The notes: generated from the sequence alone by a model not told the origin. A DNA stretch of 64,000 bases from Streptococcus suis (GCF_017601095.1 NZ_JAGFUX010000002.1:186001-250000); one strand, 5' to 3'; shown: positions 27,049 through 35,840, counted from the first letter of the stretch. Numbers and translations are program-made.

Positions 27049-28792
27049 TTTCAAGTGTAATATCTAAAGCCAATTCCTCTAATTGAGCTGTTGCAACTGT
27101 ACTTGGTGCCTGGGTCATGGGGTCAGAGGCCTTATTGTTCTTCGGAAAGGCGATGACTTCACGAATATTGTCCTCACCAGCCAAGAGCATGACAAAGCGG
27201 TCCAAGCCGATAGCCAAGCCACCGTGTGGTGGGAAACCGTAATCCATAGCTTCCAGTAGGAAGCCAAACTGCTCATGGGCATCCTCAGCTGAGAAACCAA
27301 GTGCCTTGAACATCTGCTCCTGCATGTCTTTTTGGTTGATACGAAGGCTACCGCCACCCAATTCATAACCATTCAAAACAATATCATAAGCAACCGCACG
27401 CACCTGAGCCAAATCACCATCCAAGTGATGAGCCGTGTCTGCTGTTGGCAAGGTGAATGGGTGGTGGGCACTCATGTAGCGACCTTCCTCTTCAGACCAC
27501 TCAAACATCGGCCAATCCACAATCCAAAGGAAGTTGAATTTGCTTTCGTCAATCAAGCCTTGTTCCTTGGCCAAGCGGTTCCGTAAAGCACCCAAGGTAT
27601 TGTTAGCAACTTCCAACTCGTCCGCTACAAAGAGGACCAAATCCTTGTCTTCTAACTGTAAACTTGCTGTCAAGTTTGCTGTAATGCCTGTCAAGAACTT
27701 GGCAACTGGTCCAGCCAATTCACCTTGGTCAATCTTGACCCAAGCCAAGCCTTTGGCACCAAATTGTTTGGCGTACTCTGTTAATTTATCAATGTCTTTA
27801 CGTGAGTAGCTATCCGCCGCAGCCTTGACAACAATGGCCTTGACAACAGGTGCTTCTGAGAAGACCTTGAAGTCAACTTCCTTGACAAGCTCTGTCAAGT
27901 CTTGCAAAAGCATCTCAAAACGAGTATCCGGCTTGTCTGAACCATAGAAGTTCATAGCATGGTCATAGGACATACGTTGGAAGGGCAAGGTTACATCGAT
28001 TCCTTTGGTATCTTTCAAGACCTTAGCAATCAAACCTTCCACGATGTCTTGGATTTCAACTTCATTCAAGAATGAGGTTTCTAAGTCCACCTGGGTAAAC
28101 TCCGGCTGACGGTCCCCACGCAAGTCTTCATCACGGAAACACTTAACGATTTGGTAGTAGCGGTCAAAACCTGCATTCATCAAGAGCTGCTTGGTAATCT
28201 GTGGGCTTTGTGGAAGGGCATAAAAATGACCTTTGGACACTCGAGAAGGCACCAAGTAATCACGCGCACCTTCTGGCGTTGACTTGGTCAACATTGGCGT
28301 TTCCACATCGATAAATTCAAGCTCGTCTAGATAGTTCCGAATGCTGTGAGTTACAGCTGCACGCAATTTGAAGTTGTTAAGCATTTCTGGACGACGAAGG
28401 TCCAAATAACGGTAACGAAGGCGGGTATCATCACTAGCTTCAATCCCATCCTTGATTTCAAATGGTGTTGTCTTGGCCGTGTTCAACACTGTCAAGCCGG
28501 ATACTTGTAGTTCAACCGCCCCTGTTGGGATATTGTCGTTAGTTTGTTCACGCTCCACAACCGTTCCAGTTACTTCGATAACAAACTCACTGCGGAGGCT
28601 TTCAGCAGTTGCCATGAGATCTTGATCTACAAGTTCTGGATTAATGACCAATTGCATAATACCTTCGCGGTCACGCAAATCAATGAAAATCAAGCCACCC
28701 AAGTCACGGCGGCGGCCAACCCAACCTTTCAAAGTAATTTCCTGTCCGACATGCTCCTTACGAACACGTCCAGCATACATAGAACGTTTCAT
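27041..28792 (-). CDS. aspS: Aspartyl-tRNA synthetase
   Basis: 583 aa, bacterial-type class II enzyme. N-terminal OB-fold anticodon domain ([27 protein letters not shown]), class II motif 2 ([18 protein letters not shown]), the bacterial GAD insertion (about 290-420), and motif 3 ([14 protein letters not shown]). A GGAAG ribosome binding site precedes the ATG. Confidence 0.97.
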   Translation of the reverse strand: MKRSMYAGRVRKEHVGQEITLKGWVGRRRDLGGLIFIDLRDREGIMQLVINPELVDQDLMATAESLRSEFVIEVTGTVVEREQTNDNIPTGAVELQVSGLTVLNTAKTTPFEIKDGIEASDDTRLRYRYLDLRRPEMLNNFKLRAAVTHSIRNYLDELEFIDVETPMLTKSTPEGARDYLVPSRVSKGHFYALPQSPQITKQLLMNAGFDRYYQIVKCFRDEDLRGDRQPEFTQVDLETSFLNEVEIQDIVEGLIAKVLKDTKGIDVTLPFQRMSYDHAMNFYGSDKPDTRFEMLLQDLTELVKEVDFKVFSEAPVVKAIVVKAAADSYSRKDIDKLTEYAKQFGAKGLAWVKIDQGELAGPVAKFLTGITANLTASLQLEDKDLVLFVADELEVANNTLGALRNRLAKEQGLIDESKFNFLWIVDWPMFEWSEEEGRYMSAHHPFTLPTADTAHHLDGDLAQVRAVAYDIVLNGYELGGGSLRINQKDMQEQMFKALGFSAEDAHEQFGFLLEAMDYGFPPHGGLAIGLDRFVMLLAGEDNIREVIAFPKNNKASDPMTQAPSTVATAQLEELALDITLENE

Positions 28793-28870
28793 TTTCTTCC
28801 TCTTTTACTGATTTTATACCTATTCATTCTACCATAAAATGGCTAATTTTTGGGGGAAATTGCCGAGAAA

Positions 28871-28902
28871 AAACGAAAAACCAGCCTTAACCGACTGGTT
28901 TA
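28871..28902 (-). terminator. Terminator of the GNAT gene
   Basis: Minus-strand stem AACCAGTC/GGCTGGTT followed by TTTTCG; overlaps the stop codon. Confidence 0.65.
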
Positions 28903-29339
28903 CTATATACCATATCCAAATGCGGAATATCATCCTCCAAATATACTTCAGAAACTGGCTTAAAGCCTAGTGATTGATAGAATTTTTCTAAATAGGCTTG
29001 GGCACCGATTTTAATTTGACTTTCTTTCCATTCATTTGTAATGTAATGAATAGCTTTCTCCATCATTGGCCGACCCAATCCTCTACCACGATGACTTGGC
29101 TTAATGACCACACGACCGATAGAAACTACATCATAGCTCAGACCTGCCGGTAAAATTCTCAAGTATGCAACCAACTCCCCATTGTCTGTACCTAAAATAT
29201 GAAGGCTTTTTGGATCCTTTCCATCAACTTCAGGATAGGGACAGGCTTGTTCTACAACAAATACATTGGTCCGAAGTGTCAAGATGGTGTAAAGTTCCTG
29301 TAAACTAAGTTGGTCAAATGCTTTTATTTCCCACTGCAT
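28887..29339 (-). CDS. GNAT family N-acetyltransferase, ElaA-like
   Basis: 150 aa single GNAT domain of the ElaA type: N-terminal LSLQELYTILTLRTNVFVVEQ and YPEVDGKDPKSLHILG, acetyl-CoA loop RVVIKPSHRGRGLGRPMMEKA, and C-terminal AQAYLEKFYQSLGF. Substrate unknown. It begins 9 nt after the aldo/keto reductase gene, so the two are co-transcribed. Confidence 0.88.
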   Translation of the reverse strand: MQWEIKAFDQLSLQELYTILTLRTNVFVVEQACPYPEVDGKDPKSLHILGTDNGELVAYLRILPAGLSYDVVSIGRVVIKPSHRGRGLGRPMMEKAIHYITNEWKESQIKIGAQAYLEKFYQSLGFKPVSEVYLEDDIPHLDMVYSKPVG

Positions 29340-29348
29340 ACATTCCTC

Positions 29349-30260
29349 CTAGGGCAGAATGTTGCCTGCACTTTTATAGATTTCATACCATTCTGGTCGA
29401 GTGAGGGTAAGTTGGCTGGCCTGGGCAATCTTTTTCAGGCGGTCTGGATTCATAGAACCGACTATAGTTTGAATTTTCGATGGATGACGCAAAATCCAAG
29501 CAACGACAATTGTTTCATGTGAAACATGGTAGCGCTCTGCTATTTCCCCAAGGGTCTGATTCAGAGAAGCATAGTCAGGATGGTTGGCGAAAATCCCCTG
29601 CTGCAAATCAATCAGAAAGGGTGACCAAGCCTGAATAGTGATTTTTTTGAGCTGGCAATAATCAATCAAACCTCCATCCCGCATGGTCGCAGCATCGTCT
29701 TTCATATTGACATGGAGCCCTGCATCAATCAAAGGAGTATGAGCTGGCGAAAGTTGGAGCTGATTGACCGCTAGAGGCTGATCCAGGTAGGACTGGAGCA
29801 ACTCCATTTGGTAGATGTTCTGGTTGCTGACACCGAAATGTCGCACCTTACCAGCCTGCTTCAAGAGAACAAAGGCTTCTGCCACTTCCTCTGCTTCCAT
29901 GAGGGCATCTGGACGGTGGAGGGCCAAAACATCAAGATATTCTGTATCCAGGCGCTTGAGAATACCATCCACTGACTCCAAGATGTAGTCTTTAGAAAAA
30001 TCAAAATACCCCTTACGAATACCGCATTTTGATTGGAGAATCATGTCATCCCGCTTGATACCTGCCAATTTTGTTCCTTGTGCAAAGCGAATTTCCGACT
30101 CGCCTCCGCCATAAATATCTGCATGATCGAAAAAGTTGATTCCTTCCTCAACGACTGTTTTCAAGACCTTAGCCGTTTCCTGCTCACTCAAACTGGCCAT
30201 TCGCATACAGCCTAGACCAATTCGCGAAACTTTTAATCCTGTTTGTCCTAATTTTTGCAT
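29349..30260 (-). CDS. Aldo/keto reductase
   Basis: 303 aa NADPH-dependent oxidoreductase, YdhF-like subgroup. The tetrad is visible: Asp and Tyr in NFFDHADIYGGGESE, Lys in ILQSKCGIR, His in DVLALHRPD. The cofactor-binding C-terminus is IQTIVGSMNPDRLKKIAQA. Physiological substrate unknown. Confidence 0.92.
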   Translation of the reverse strand: MQKLGQTGLKVSRIGLGCMRMASLSEQETAKVLKTVVEEGINFFDHADIYGGGESEIRFAQGTKLAGIKRDDMILQSKCGIRKGYFDFSKDYILESVDGILKRLDTEYLDVLALHRPDALMEAEEVAEAFVLLKQAGKVRHFGVSNQNIYQMELLQSYLDQPLAVNQLQLSPAHTPLIDAGLHVNMKDDAATMRDGGLIDYCQLKKITIQAWSPFLIDLQQGIFANHPDYASLNQTLGEIAERYHVSHETIVVAWILRHPSKIQTIVGSMNPDRLKKIAQASQLTLTRPEWYEIYKSAGNILP

Positions 30261-30291
30261 AAGTTGCCTCCTCTTCTGACTTCATTATATA

Positions 30292-30320
30292 CAAAAAAGA
30301 GATTGTTGCCAATCTCTTAC
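30292..30320 (-). terminator. Terminator of the VTC-DUF4956 operon
   Basis: Perfect minus-strand stem AAGAGATTG-GCAA-CAATCTCTT followed by TTTT, overlapping the DUF4956 stop codon. Confidence 0.85.
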
Positions 30321-31003
30321 AAGGTTTTCTTCTTTTGTGCTAACTTGCTGATATTGATTTCAATATCTTCATTAATTGCAAGAAGACGATCAATGACTTG
30401 CTTATCTGTTAAAGAAGCATCTAAGTCAACATTGTAGGATAATTCCAAAGTGTTGGATTTTTTTACATTTTTAATGCTTACTAGCTCAACATACTTGCAA
30501 GCATTGACGAAAGTCGCTTCGAATAGGAGTTCGTAGTTTAAATCACGAGGAACACGAATTGTAATTTGCCGTCTTGTTTGACTCACCGTTGCAAAACTTG
30601 TATTCTCCAACAATAAGAGTACAATACAAACAAAGACTGTGAAAATTGCAGCTAAAACCAAAAATCCCATACCACAAGCTAAGCCAATTCCTGTTGCAAT
30701 AAACACTGATAAGAGCTCCTTAGCTCCACCTGCTGCGGAACGAAAACGAATCATCCCAAAAGTTCCTGCGATCGCAACACTTGTTCCCAAATTGCCATTG
30801 ACCATAAAAATAATCATCGCCATCAACATCGGCAACATCGTCAAGGTAATAACAAACTCCTTTGAATAGAGGGTCTTGTGTTTGTAAACAAGCGCTAGTA
30901 AAATCCCCAATGCCAAACTAACCACTAAACTGAGAGCTAATTGAATGGGATCGGCTACCCCTGAAGCACTGTCAAAAACACTCTTAAACAACTGCTCTTT
31001 CAA
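30317..31003 (-). CDS. DUF4956 family membrane protein
   Basis: 228 aa. Three to four hydrophobic segments (about 22-43, 52-70, 77-92 and 105-130), the conserved MIRFRSAAGGAKELLSVFIATGIGLACG, then a soluble C-terminal domain (about 140-228). DUF4956 proteins are often encoded beside VTC-domain proteins. Function is not established; a role in polyphosphate or surface-polymer handling is inference. It overlaps the VTC gene by 20 nt, so the two are translationally coupled. Confidence 0.85.
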   Translation of the reverse strand: MKEQLFKSVFDSASGVADPIQLALSLVVSLALGILLALVYKHKTLYSKEFVITLTMLPMLMAMIIFMVNGNLGTSVAIAGTFGMIRFRSAAGGAKELLSVFIATGIGLACGMGFLVLAAIFTVFVCIVLLLLENTSFATVSQTRRQITIRVPRDLNYELLFEATFVNACKYVELVSIKNVKKSNTLELSYNVDLDASLTDKQVIDRLLAINEDIEINISKLAQKKKTL

Positions 31004-31727
31004 CTAATTCCTCCTCTGCTAACTCTTCTACTAATTTTGTATGTGCTGTTCCATATTTTGAAAATGAAACTCTTTCCAAGCCATACTTATCAATGATGGT
31101 CTGTAACCAGGATGGGTAGACTTCTGGAACCTTGATTTCCATGATAACCTGATTTTCATCCAACAATGGGTAGCCATACTTTCCTGCAAACAGGCTAACA
31201 TCATATGGACGATATAGAATATTTTGATCAATGGTCACGCGCACCTTCTTATCCTCAATGCCCTTCATAGAAAAACGATCATAGTAGATATACATCATTG
31301 GCTCAATTTTTCCATAGCGTGCTCGCAATTCTGCCATTGTTTCCAAGAGTGTCGGATTGGTAATAGTTTCATCTACAATCGAATGATGAATAAAATCCAA
31401 CACCGATTTTGGACGAGAAGTCAACCGATCTTTCAATCCTATACCGTCTTCTTTTTTCTTAATTTCTAAAAATACCTGGCTATTCTCTGTCGGACAGGCA
31501 TCATAGGTCCGCATCCGAATTTTTTCTCGCTTCCACAATCTCTCTGCAGAATCCTGGATCATTTGGTAGCTTGAGGTATCGAAATAAATATTTGAAATGG
31601 TCGAGGTTGGATAGTCATCTTCCACTAGATGGTTTTTTAGATCAGCTAAAACTGCTGCAAGTTGCTTGCGATCCAAGATATATTTGGTTTCAATTCGTTT
31701 AAATTTGGTTTCTACTTTCTTCGACAT
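30984..31727 (-). CDS. VTC-domain (polyphosphate polymerase-like) protein
   Basis: 247 aa, a stand-alone VTC/CYTH-like tunnel-fold domain. The charged strands expected to line the tunnel are visible: FKRIETKYILD, ISNIYFDT, KREKIRMRTYD, FLEIKKKED, RVTIDQN and VIMEIKVPEVYP. In yeast Vtc4 this fold makes polyphosphate from ATP; bacterial stand-alone versions are mostly untested. GGAG precedes the ATG. A BlaI-type operator overlaps its -10 region, linking it to the regulators upstream. Confidence 0.85.
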   Translation of the reverse strand: MSKKVETKFKRIETKYILDRKQLAAVLADLKNHLVEDDYPTSTISNIYFDTSSYQMIQDSAERLWKREKIRMRTYDACPTENSQVFLEIKKKEDGIGLKDRLTSRPKSVLDFIHHSIVDETITNPTLLETMAELRARYGKIEPMMYIYYDRFSMKGIEDKKVRVTIDQNILYRPYDVSLFAGKYGYPLLDENQVIMEIKVPEVYPSWLQTIIDKYGLERVSFSKYGTAHTKLVEELAEEELVERAVV

Positions 31728-31740
31728 ACTATTCTCCTTT

Positions 31741-31769
31741 TTTCTACATTTGTCGTTCTAAGGGGTTAA
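31741..31769 (-). promoter_or_regulatory. Promoter/operator of the VTC-DUF4956 operon
   Basis: BlaI/CopY-type operator CTACATTTGTCG (31744-31755, plus-strand reading) over a candidate -10 TAGAAA (31746-31741) with -35 TTAACC (31769-31764), 17-nt spacer. The operator-to--10 register is the same as in the other two promoters of this locus, but the -35 is weak. Confidence 0.6.
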
Positions 31770-31772
31770 GAG

Positions 31773-31796
31773 AAGAGTGGCTCACTTCCCACTCTC
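31773..31796 (-). terminator. Weak hairpin after the PepSY gene
   Basis: Stem AGAGTGG...CCACTCT just after the PepSY stop codon, followed by TCTCTTAA rather than a clean T run. A similar GAGTGG/CCACTC hairpin lies in the PepSY leader at 32667-32682. Confidence 0.45.
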
Positions 31797-31804
31797 CCTA
31801 TCTA

Positions 31805-32611
31805 TTACCAGCTTTTCTTTGCTTCTACTTTTTTCTTAATAATTTGACCTGTTGTACCGTTTATCTTGTAGTCAAATTCAGAGTTGTTGGCAAGGGCTTC
31901 AACCTCATAGATGCCTTTCTCAAGGTCAACCTCTTTAAAGCGAACTTTAGCTGCTGCCAAGCCTAAATCTTTCAAGACAATAGTCTTCACTTGTTCTACT
32001 GAAAGTGTTGGCACTACTGCCACTTTCTTAGGCTGTGTGACTACAACTGGTTTTTTCTGCGGAGTTGCTGGTTTTACAGCGACTGCTTTTGTCTTTTTCT
32101 TGATAATCTTGCCTGTTAAACCATTGATATCATATTCATATTCAAGGTTATTTGCCACAAAATCCACTTCATAAACACCCTTCTCAAGATCTACTTCTTT
32201 GAAGCGAACCTTATTAGCTGTCAAACCTGCATCCTTCAGGGCAATTGTTTTTGCCTGCTCCATTGAAATCGTTACGGCAACAGTTGTTTTCTTCGCTTGA
32301 GTTGGTTGAGCTGGTTTAACAGTAGTCTTTGTAGGGGCTAAGTTCTTTGACTTTTTCTTAATAATCTTTCCTGTGCTAGCTTGGACATCGTAGTCGTACT
32401 CCACATTGTTGGCAACTAGATCAATTTCATAGATCCCTTTTTCAAAATCAAGATCCTTGAATCGTACTTGACTAGCATTCAAACCAAGATCTTTTAATAC
32501 GATTGATTTTGCTGCATCCATTGTTTTGATTTGATTGGCCGATACTGTTTGCTACAAACCAAGTGTAGCGGCTACTAGTGCTGTAAATGTCAATGTTTTT
32601 AACTGTTTCAT
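31805..32611 (-). pseudogene. Secreted triple-PepSY protein gene interrupted by TAG in the signal peptide
   Basis: The natural start is the ATG at 32611, with GGAG 6 nt upstream. It encodes the signal peptide MKQLKTLTFTALVAATLGL, then TAG (32554-32552), then QTVSANQ in the same frame. Three PepSY-like repeats of about 58 aa follow, each beginning with a variant of xxAKxIxLKDxGL, carrying VRFK(E/D)xDxEKGxYE and ending GKIIKKK. They are joined by Lys/Thr/Pro-rich linkers. The rest is intact (238 aa from an internal ATG at 32521 that lacks a ribosome binding site). PepSY domains commonly bind or inhibit proteases. Without suppression the secreted product is lost; any internal restart would stay in the cytoplasm. 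Confidence 0.8.
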
Positions 32612-32635
32612 AATAAACTCCATTATTGTTTTCTT

Positions 32636-32647
32636 CTACGTTTGTAG
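32636..32647 (-). promoter_or_regulatory. BlaI-type operator in the PepSY leader
   Basis: CTACGTTTGTAG, one mismatch from CTACAnnTGTAG, 25 nt upstream of the natural PepSY start codon. Confidence 0.55.
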
Positions 32648-32688
32648 TATTTGATATTTTAGAATAGAGTGGTCTCCCACTCAATCTT

Positions 32689-32738
32689 CTACAACTGTAG
32701 TATATCTATATTCTACAGTTGTCGTTTAAAAAAGTCAA
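32689..32738 (-). promoter_or_regulatory. PepSY promoter with two BlaI-type operators
   Basis: -35 TTGACT (32738-32733), 17-nt spacer, -10 TAGAAT (32715-32710). Operator CTACAGTTGTCG (32713-32724) overlaps the spacer and -10. The perfect palindrome CTACAACTGTAG (32689-32700) covers the start point. The two are 24 bp apart. Confidence 0.75.
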
Positions 32739-32775
32739 GTCATTTGCTTCAAAAAATTTTCTTTTGTTCAATGAC

Positions 32776-32808
32776 AAAAAGAAGATTAGTAGTTTCCTAC
32801 TAATCTTC
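32776..32808 (-). terminator. Terminator of the blaI-blaR1-like operon
   Basis: Perfect 12-bp stem GAAGATTAGTAG/CTACTAATCTTC with a 4-nt loop, followed on the minus strand by TTTTT. Confidence 0.85.
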
Positions 32809-32832
32809 TACAAAAGGCTATCTTAGCCCAAA

Positions 32833-34314
32833 CTAATCCTCCACATCCTCGGTTTCAGTATCTTCCACATCATCATCCGTATCAGGTTCTTCACTGTTAG
32901 TGCTTACTGGGGGATTGGGAGTTGGGGCTGGAATCACCTGACTACTTGTTGAAGCAGGAGTAGATACTGTTGTTTGGGTTTGATTACTTGTTGCTACAGT
33001 TTGACTAGTAGAAGCTACTGTCGGCTGACTGCTCACTTCTGACGCAGTTTGACTAGCTTGGTTACTGCTAGTTGAGGTTGACGAAGTTGAAGACTCTGCT
33101 ACTAGCTTTAGTGTCTCTTTTTCTATTTTTGTCAATGACCTACTTGCCTTATCCACCTGAACACGGTATAGGGTTTCTTCATGGGAAAATTCAATTAGGT
33201 AGTAGTCACCTTGATCGCTGGCTTGGACATTGGTCACAGCTGATAATTCAAGAGATTGGTCCTTTAGAGATAATTGAATGGCATCCTCTTGTGTTAAGGT
33301 TGCTTCTTGCACTTGATGCAGTTGTGTTTCACTCATGGCCACTACAAATATCGAACCTGAAAAAATCAAGGCACAGCTAGTAACCAAAGTGACAAGGATT
33401 GCAAGGGATGGTTTTGGTAAGCGACTATCCATGATACTGATAATCCGACGCTTGAGATTGAACTTATTTGAGTAAAAACAGCTAGATAACAAAATCGGTT
33501 GCTGACTCTTATGGATCATGGTAATAATCGTCTCACCATAGAAAGAGCGATAGGCTTGATCTCTTTCATGTAGGACACTGTGATCACAATAGCTCTCTGC
33601 AGCCTCTTGAACCTCCTTGCAGGCAAAGGCCACAATCGGATTAAACCAATGCGCAGCTTTTACCAGTAGAACCAAGAGATTGACATAGATATCTCGGTGT
33701 CGATAATGGGTTAGTTCATGCTCAAAGATCAAATCCAGCTCTTCGTCCGTATAGTCTATTGCAGGAAGAAGAACGATTGGATTACGCAAGCCGAAGATCA
33801 TCGGACTTGAAACCTGCGGATAATGGAAAAGTCGAATTGATTTCTGAATTCCAAATTCTTCCTTGATAACTTGGAAATTAGCTAAAATACGAGCATCTGC
33901 AATTGGATTTCCCCACCGTTTCAATAAATTCCGGAATTTTACATAGGAAAAGACCGCACGACCAATCACCACCAGGAACCCTACCAACCAAACAAGTAAG
34001 AATAGTTCTATCCATGGTAATCCCAAGAACATTTCCCAAAGATTTGGTTGACTGACAACTGCCTCTGTACCTGTTTGGCTAACAACTCTTGCTGTGCTTG
34101 TCGCTAGATTCTGACCATGTTCAATTGTTACCAAGCCTTGTCCAAATCGTGGACGGAAAGGAAAAATCAAACTAACCAACAGAACCAACCAGGTCAAGTA
34201 ACGAACGCGAGCAGACACACGGTTTTTCAGTAAGATAAAAAGGCCACTAAACAGTACAATCAAAAATGACTTATATAAACTGATTAGCAAAAAAGATAGC
34301 AGTATAGATGCCAT
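32833..34314 (-). CDS. BlaR1/MecR1-like M56 membrane metalloprotease with PepSY-like sensor domain
   Basis: 493 aa. Residues 1-125 hold three membrane helices (about 3-29, 39-54 and 100-123). The cytoplasmic M56 zinc-protease domain has H199-E-L-T-H203 and the downstream acidic ligand region EAAESYCDHSVL (237-248). A further helix lies at about 303-327. BlaR1/MecR1 would continue with a penicillin-binding domain. Here residues 338-400 look like one PepSY domain (LTQEDAIQLSLKDQSLELS...YYLIEFSHEETLYRVQVD), followed by a Ser/Thr-rich tail and an acidic end. By analogy it cleaves or inactivates the BlaI-like repressor on sensing an external signal; that signal is unlikely to be a beta-lactam. Confidence 0.85.
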   Translation of the reverse strand: MASILLSFLLISLYKSFLIVLFSGLFILLKNRVSARVRYLTWLVLLVSLIFPFRPRFGQGLVTIEHGQNLATSTARVVSQTGTEAVVSQPNLWEMFLGLPWIELFLLVWLVGFLVVIGRAVFSYVKFRNLLKRWGNPIADARILANFQVIKEEFGIQKSIRLFHYPQVSSPMIFGLRNPIVLLPAIDYTDEELDLIFEHELTHYRHRDIYVNLLVLLVKAAHWFNPIVAFACKEVQEAAESYCDHSVLHERDQAYRSFYGETIITMIHKSQQPILLSSCFYSNKFNLKRRIISIMDSRLPKPSLAILVTLVTSCALIFSGSIFVVAMSETQLHQVQEATLTQEDAIQLSLKDQSLELSAVTNVQASDQGDYYLIEFSHEETLYRVQVDKASRSLTKIEKETLKLVAESSTSSTSTSSNQASQTASEVSSQPTVASTSQTVATSNQTQTTVSTPASTSSQVIPAPTPNPPVSTNSEEPDTDDDVEDTETEDVED

Positions 34315-34339
34315 AATAATTCCTCAATTATTCTCTTTC

Positions 34340-34708
34340 TTATTTGTTCAATAAACCTCTTAGCTCATCCAACTCGTCTTCTGATAAGGCATTCGATGAG
34401 AAAAGGGTCTTCACTAATCCTCCCAAGGAATTTCCTTGGTAACGGTCTAAGAAGTTTGATGTCTCAACAGCCATGTATTCTTCCTCAGAAATTACTGCTG
34501 TATAGTGGCGTTCGCGACCACTTCGTTCACTCTTCAAAAAACCCTTTTCTGTCAAGCGAGCCAATATCGTCAGCAGGGTTTGCGGTTTCCAGTGATTATC
34601 CTCTCCTAAATGACCGATAATTTGAGCTGAGGTTACTGGGTTGGGTAAATGCCAAATGACACGCAATACATTAAATTCTGCGTCTGGCAATCGTTTCAAT
34701 TCATTCAT
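34340..34708 (-). CDS. BlaI/MecI/CopY-family repressor
   Basis: 122 aa. Winged helix (LPDAEFNVLRVIWHLPNPVTSAQIIGHL, WKPQTLLTILARLTEKGFLKSER) and a C-terminal dimerisation helix region (LVKTLFSSNALSEDELDELRGLLNK). In MecI/BlaI the protease cuts an Asn-Phe bond in this region; the equivalent here appears to be Leu-Phe. No CopY-type metal-binding Cys motif is present, so a copper role is unlikely. First gene of the operon, 25 nt before the BlaR1-like gene. Its own promoter carries the same operator, so it is probably autoregulated. Confidence 0.88.
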   Translation of the reverse strand: MNELKRLPDAEFNVLRVIWHLPNPVTSAQIIGHLGEDNHWKPQTLLTILARLTEKGFLKSERSGRERHYTAVISEEEYMAVETSNFLDRYQGNSLGGLVKTLFSSNALSEDELDELRGLLNK

Positions 34709-34734
34709 TTGTGAAATCCTCTTTTCTTTTTATT

Positions 34735-34763
34735 ATTCTACACTTGTCGTTTTTCTTTGTCAA
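34735..34763 (-). promoter_or_regulatory. Promoter/operator of the BlaI-BlaR1-like operon
   Basis: -35 TTGACA (34763-34758), 17-nt spacer, -10 TAGAAT (34740-34735). Operator CTACACTTGTCG (34738-34749) overlaps the spacer and -10 exactly as in the PepSY promoter. Confidence 0.75.
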
Positions 34764-34792
34764 CAGAAATAACCTGCTTCCTAAAAAGAAAA

Positions 34793-34820
34793 GAAGAAAG
34801 CCTAGTTGTTCGGCTTCCTT
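34793..34820 (-). terminator. Terminator of the glycosyltransferase gene
   Basis: Minus-strand stem AAGCC...GGCTT followed by TCTTCTTTTC; short but well placed before the BlaI promoter. Confidence 0.5.
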
Positions 34821-34826
34821 CATTCC

Positions 34827-35840
34827 TTAATTAAATCCATAAATTCTCTTGGCAATCTTGTAAACGGCGTTGGAAATCTTTCGGCCTGGATAGCCGTAAA
34901 GATTGGTCAATTGACCGAGCAGACCTTTGCGAACAATTTTGAAAAGAGATGGATTATGGTCCCGAATGTAGTGCCAGAGTTCCTGCTTTTTCATCATATG
35001 CTCAGCTGTTCCACCTCGGTTTAGTAAGGCACAGGAGATAATAGTGGTAATCTCCACGTGATTGAGCAGATAACTCCGCAAGTCAGGATTGGTCAATTGA
35101 TCCAAATCCAACTCATCTACCAGTATTTTATTAACCTTGATCTGCTGATCAATCCGCTTGATCATGACGGATTCGTTGACAGATTGGTCATTTCGCCCGA
35201 TAAAGTAGCGGTAAAAATCCACTGGCAGATAGTACATGATCTGAACTGCCTGTAAAGGTGTAAAGACAAAAATGTTATCCACATAGAAGGTATGCTCTGG
35301 CAGGACCAATCCCACTTCCCGTAGTAAGTCTGTCCTGTAAATGAGAGAATGCATCATCATGTACTGTCCCTTAGAGAAGGCACCTACATCCTCCCAGCCA
35401 AAAAGACGATTTTCAGGTAAGACATCCCGATAGGACATAGATTTTTTTCGATGCTGGCCTTCTTTTTCATAGACAAAGTTGGAAATGAAGGCATCAACAG
35501 GCGTATTTTCTGCTTCCAAGACCTGTAGTTTTTCCAAAATCTTCAGATAGGCTCTGCTATCGACCCAGTCGTCTGAATCCACGACCTTGAAATAACGGCC
35601 CTTGGCCTCACGAATCCCTGTGTTGACTGCTCCGCCATGTCCCTTATTGTCCTGATAAATGGCCCGCACATTTGGATAGCGGGCCGCTAAATCCTCAGCA
35701 ATCGCCTGGGTCTGATCCGTCGAGCCGTCATTGATAATCAAAATCTCGACCGCATCCTCGCCGACGACCAGAGAATGAACGCAATAGTGCAGATAGTCTT
35801 GGGCGTTGTAGCTGGGAATGGCAATGGTTAGTAAGGTCAT
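34827..35840 (-). CDS. Family 2 glycosyltransferase
   Basis: 337 aa, GT-A fold, cytoplasmic face. N-terminal TIAIPSYNAQDYLHYCVHSL, nucleotide-sugar Asp in LIINDGSTDQT, the DXD-type motif KVVDSDDWVD and an acceptor region NRLFGWEDVGAF. No membrane segment is evident. It stands alone without other polysaccharide genes, so the sugar and acceptor cannot be named; a capsule, teichoic acid or glycolipid role is possible. Confidence 0.88.
   Translation of the reverse strand: MTLLTIAIPSYNAQDYLHYCVHSLVVGEDAVEILIINDGSTDQTQAIAEDLAARYPNVRAIYQDNKGHGGAVNTGIREAKGRYFKVVDSDDWVDSRAYLKILEKLQVLEAENTPVDAFISNFVYEKEGQHRKKSMSYRDVLPENRLFGWEDVGAFSKGQYMMMHSLIYRTDLLREVGLVLPEHTFYVDNIFVFTPLQAVQIMYYLPVDFYRYFIGRNDQSVNESVMIKRIDQQIKVNKILVDELDLDQLTNPDLRSYLLNHVEITTIISCALLNRGGTAEHMMKKQELWHYIRDHNPSLFKIVRKGLLGQLTNLYGYPGRKISNAVYKIAKRIYGFN

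Noticed and set aside
34340..34708. Copper repressor CopY
   Set aside because: The operators resemble CopY boxes, but the protein lacks the C-terminal Cys motif, no copper ATPase is adjacent, and an M56 protease gene follows.
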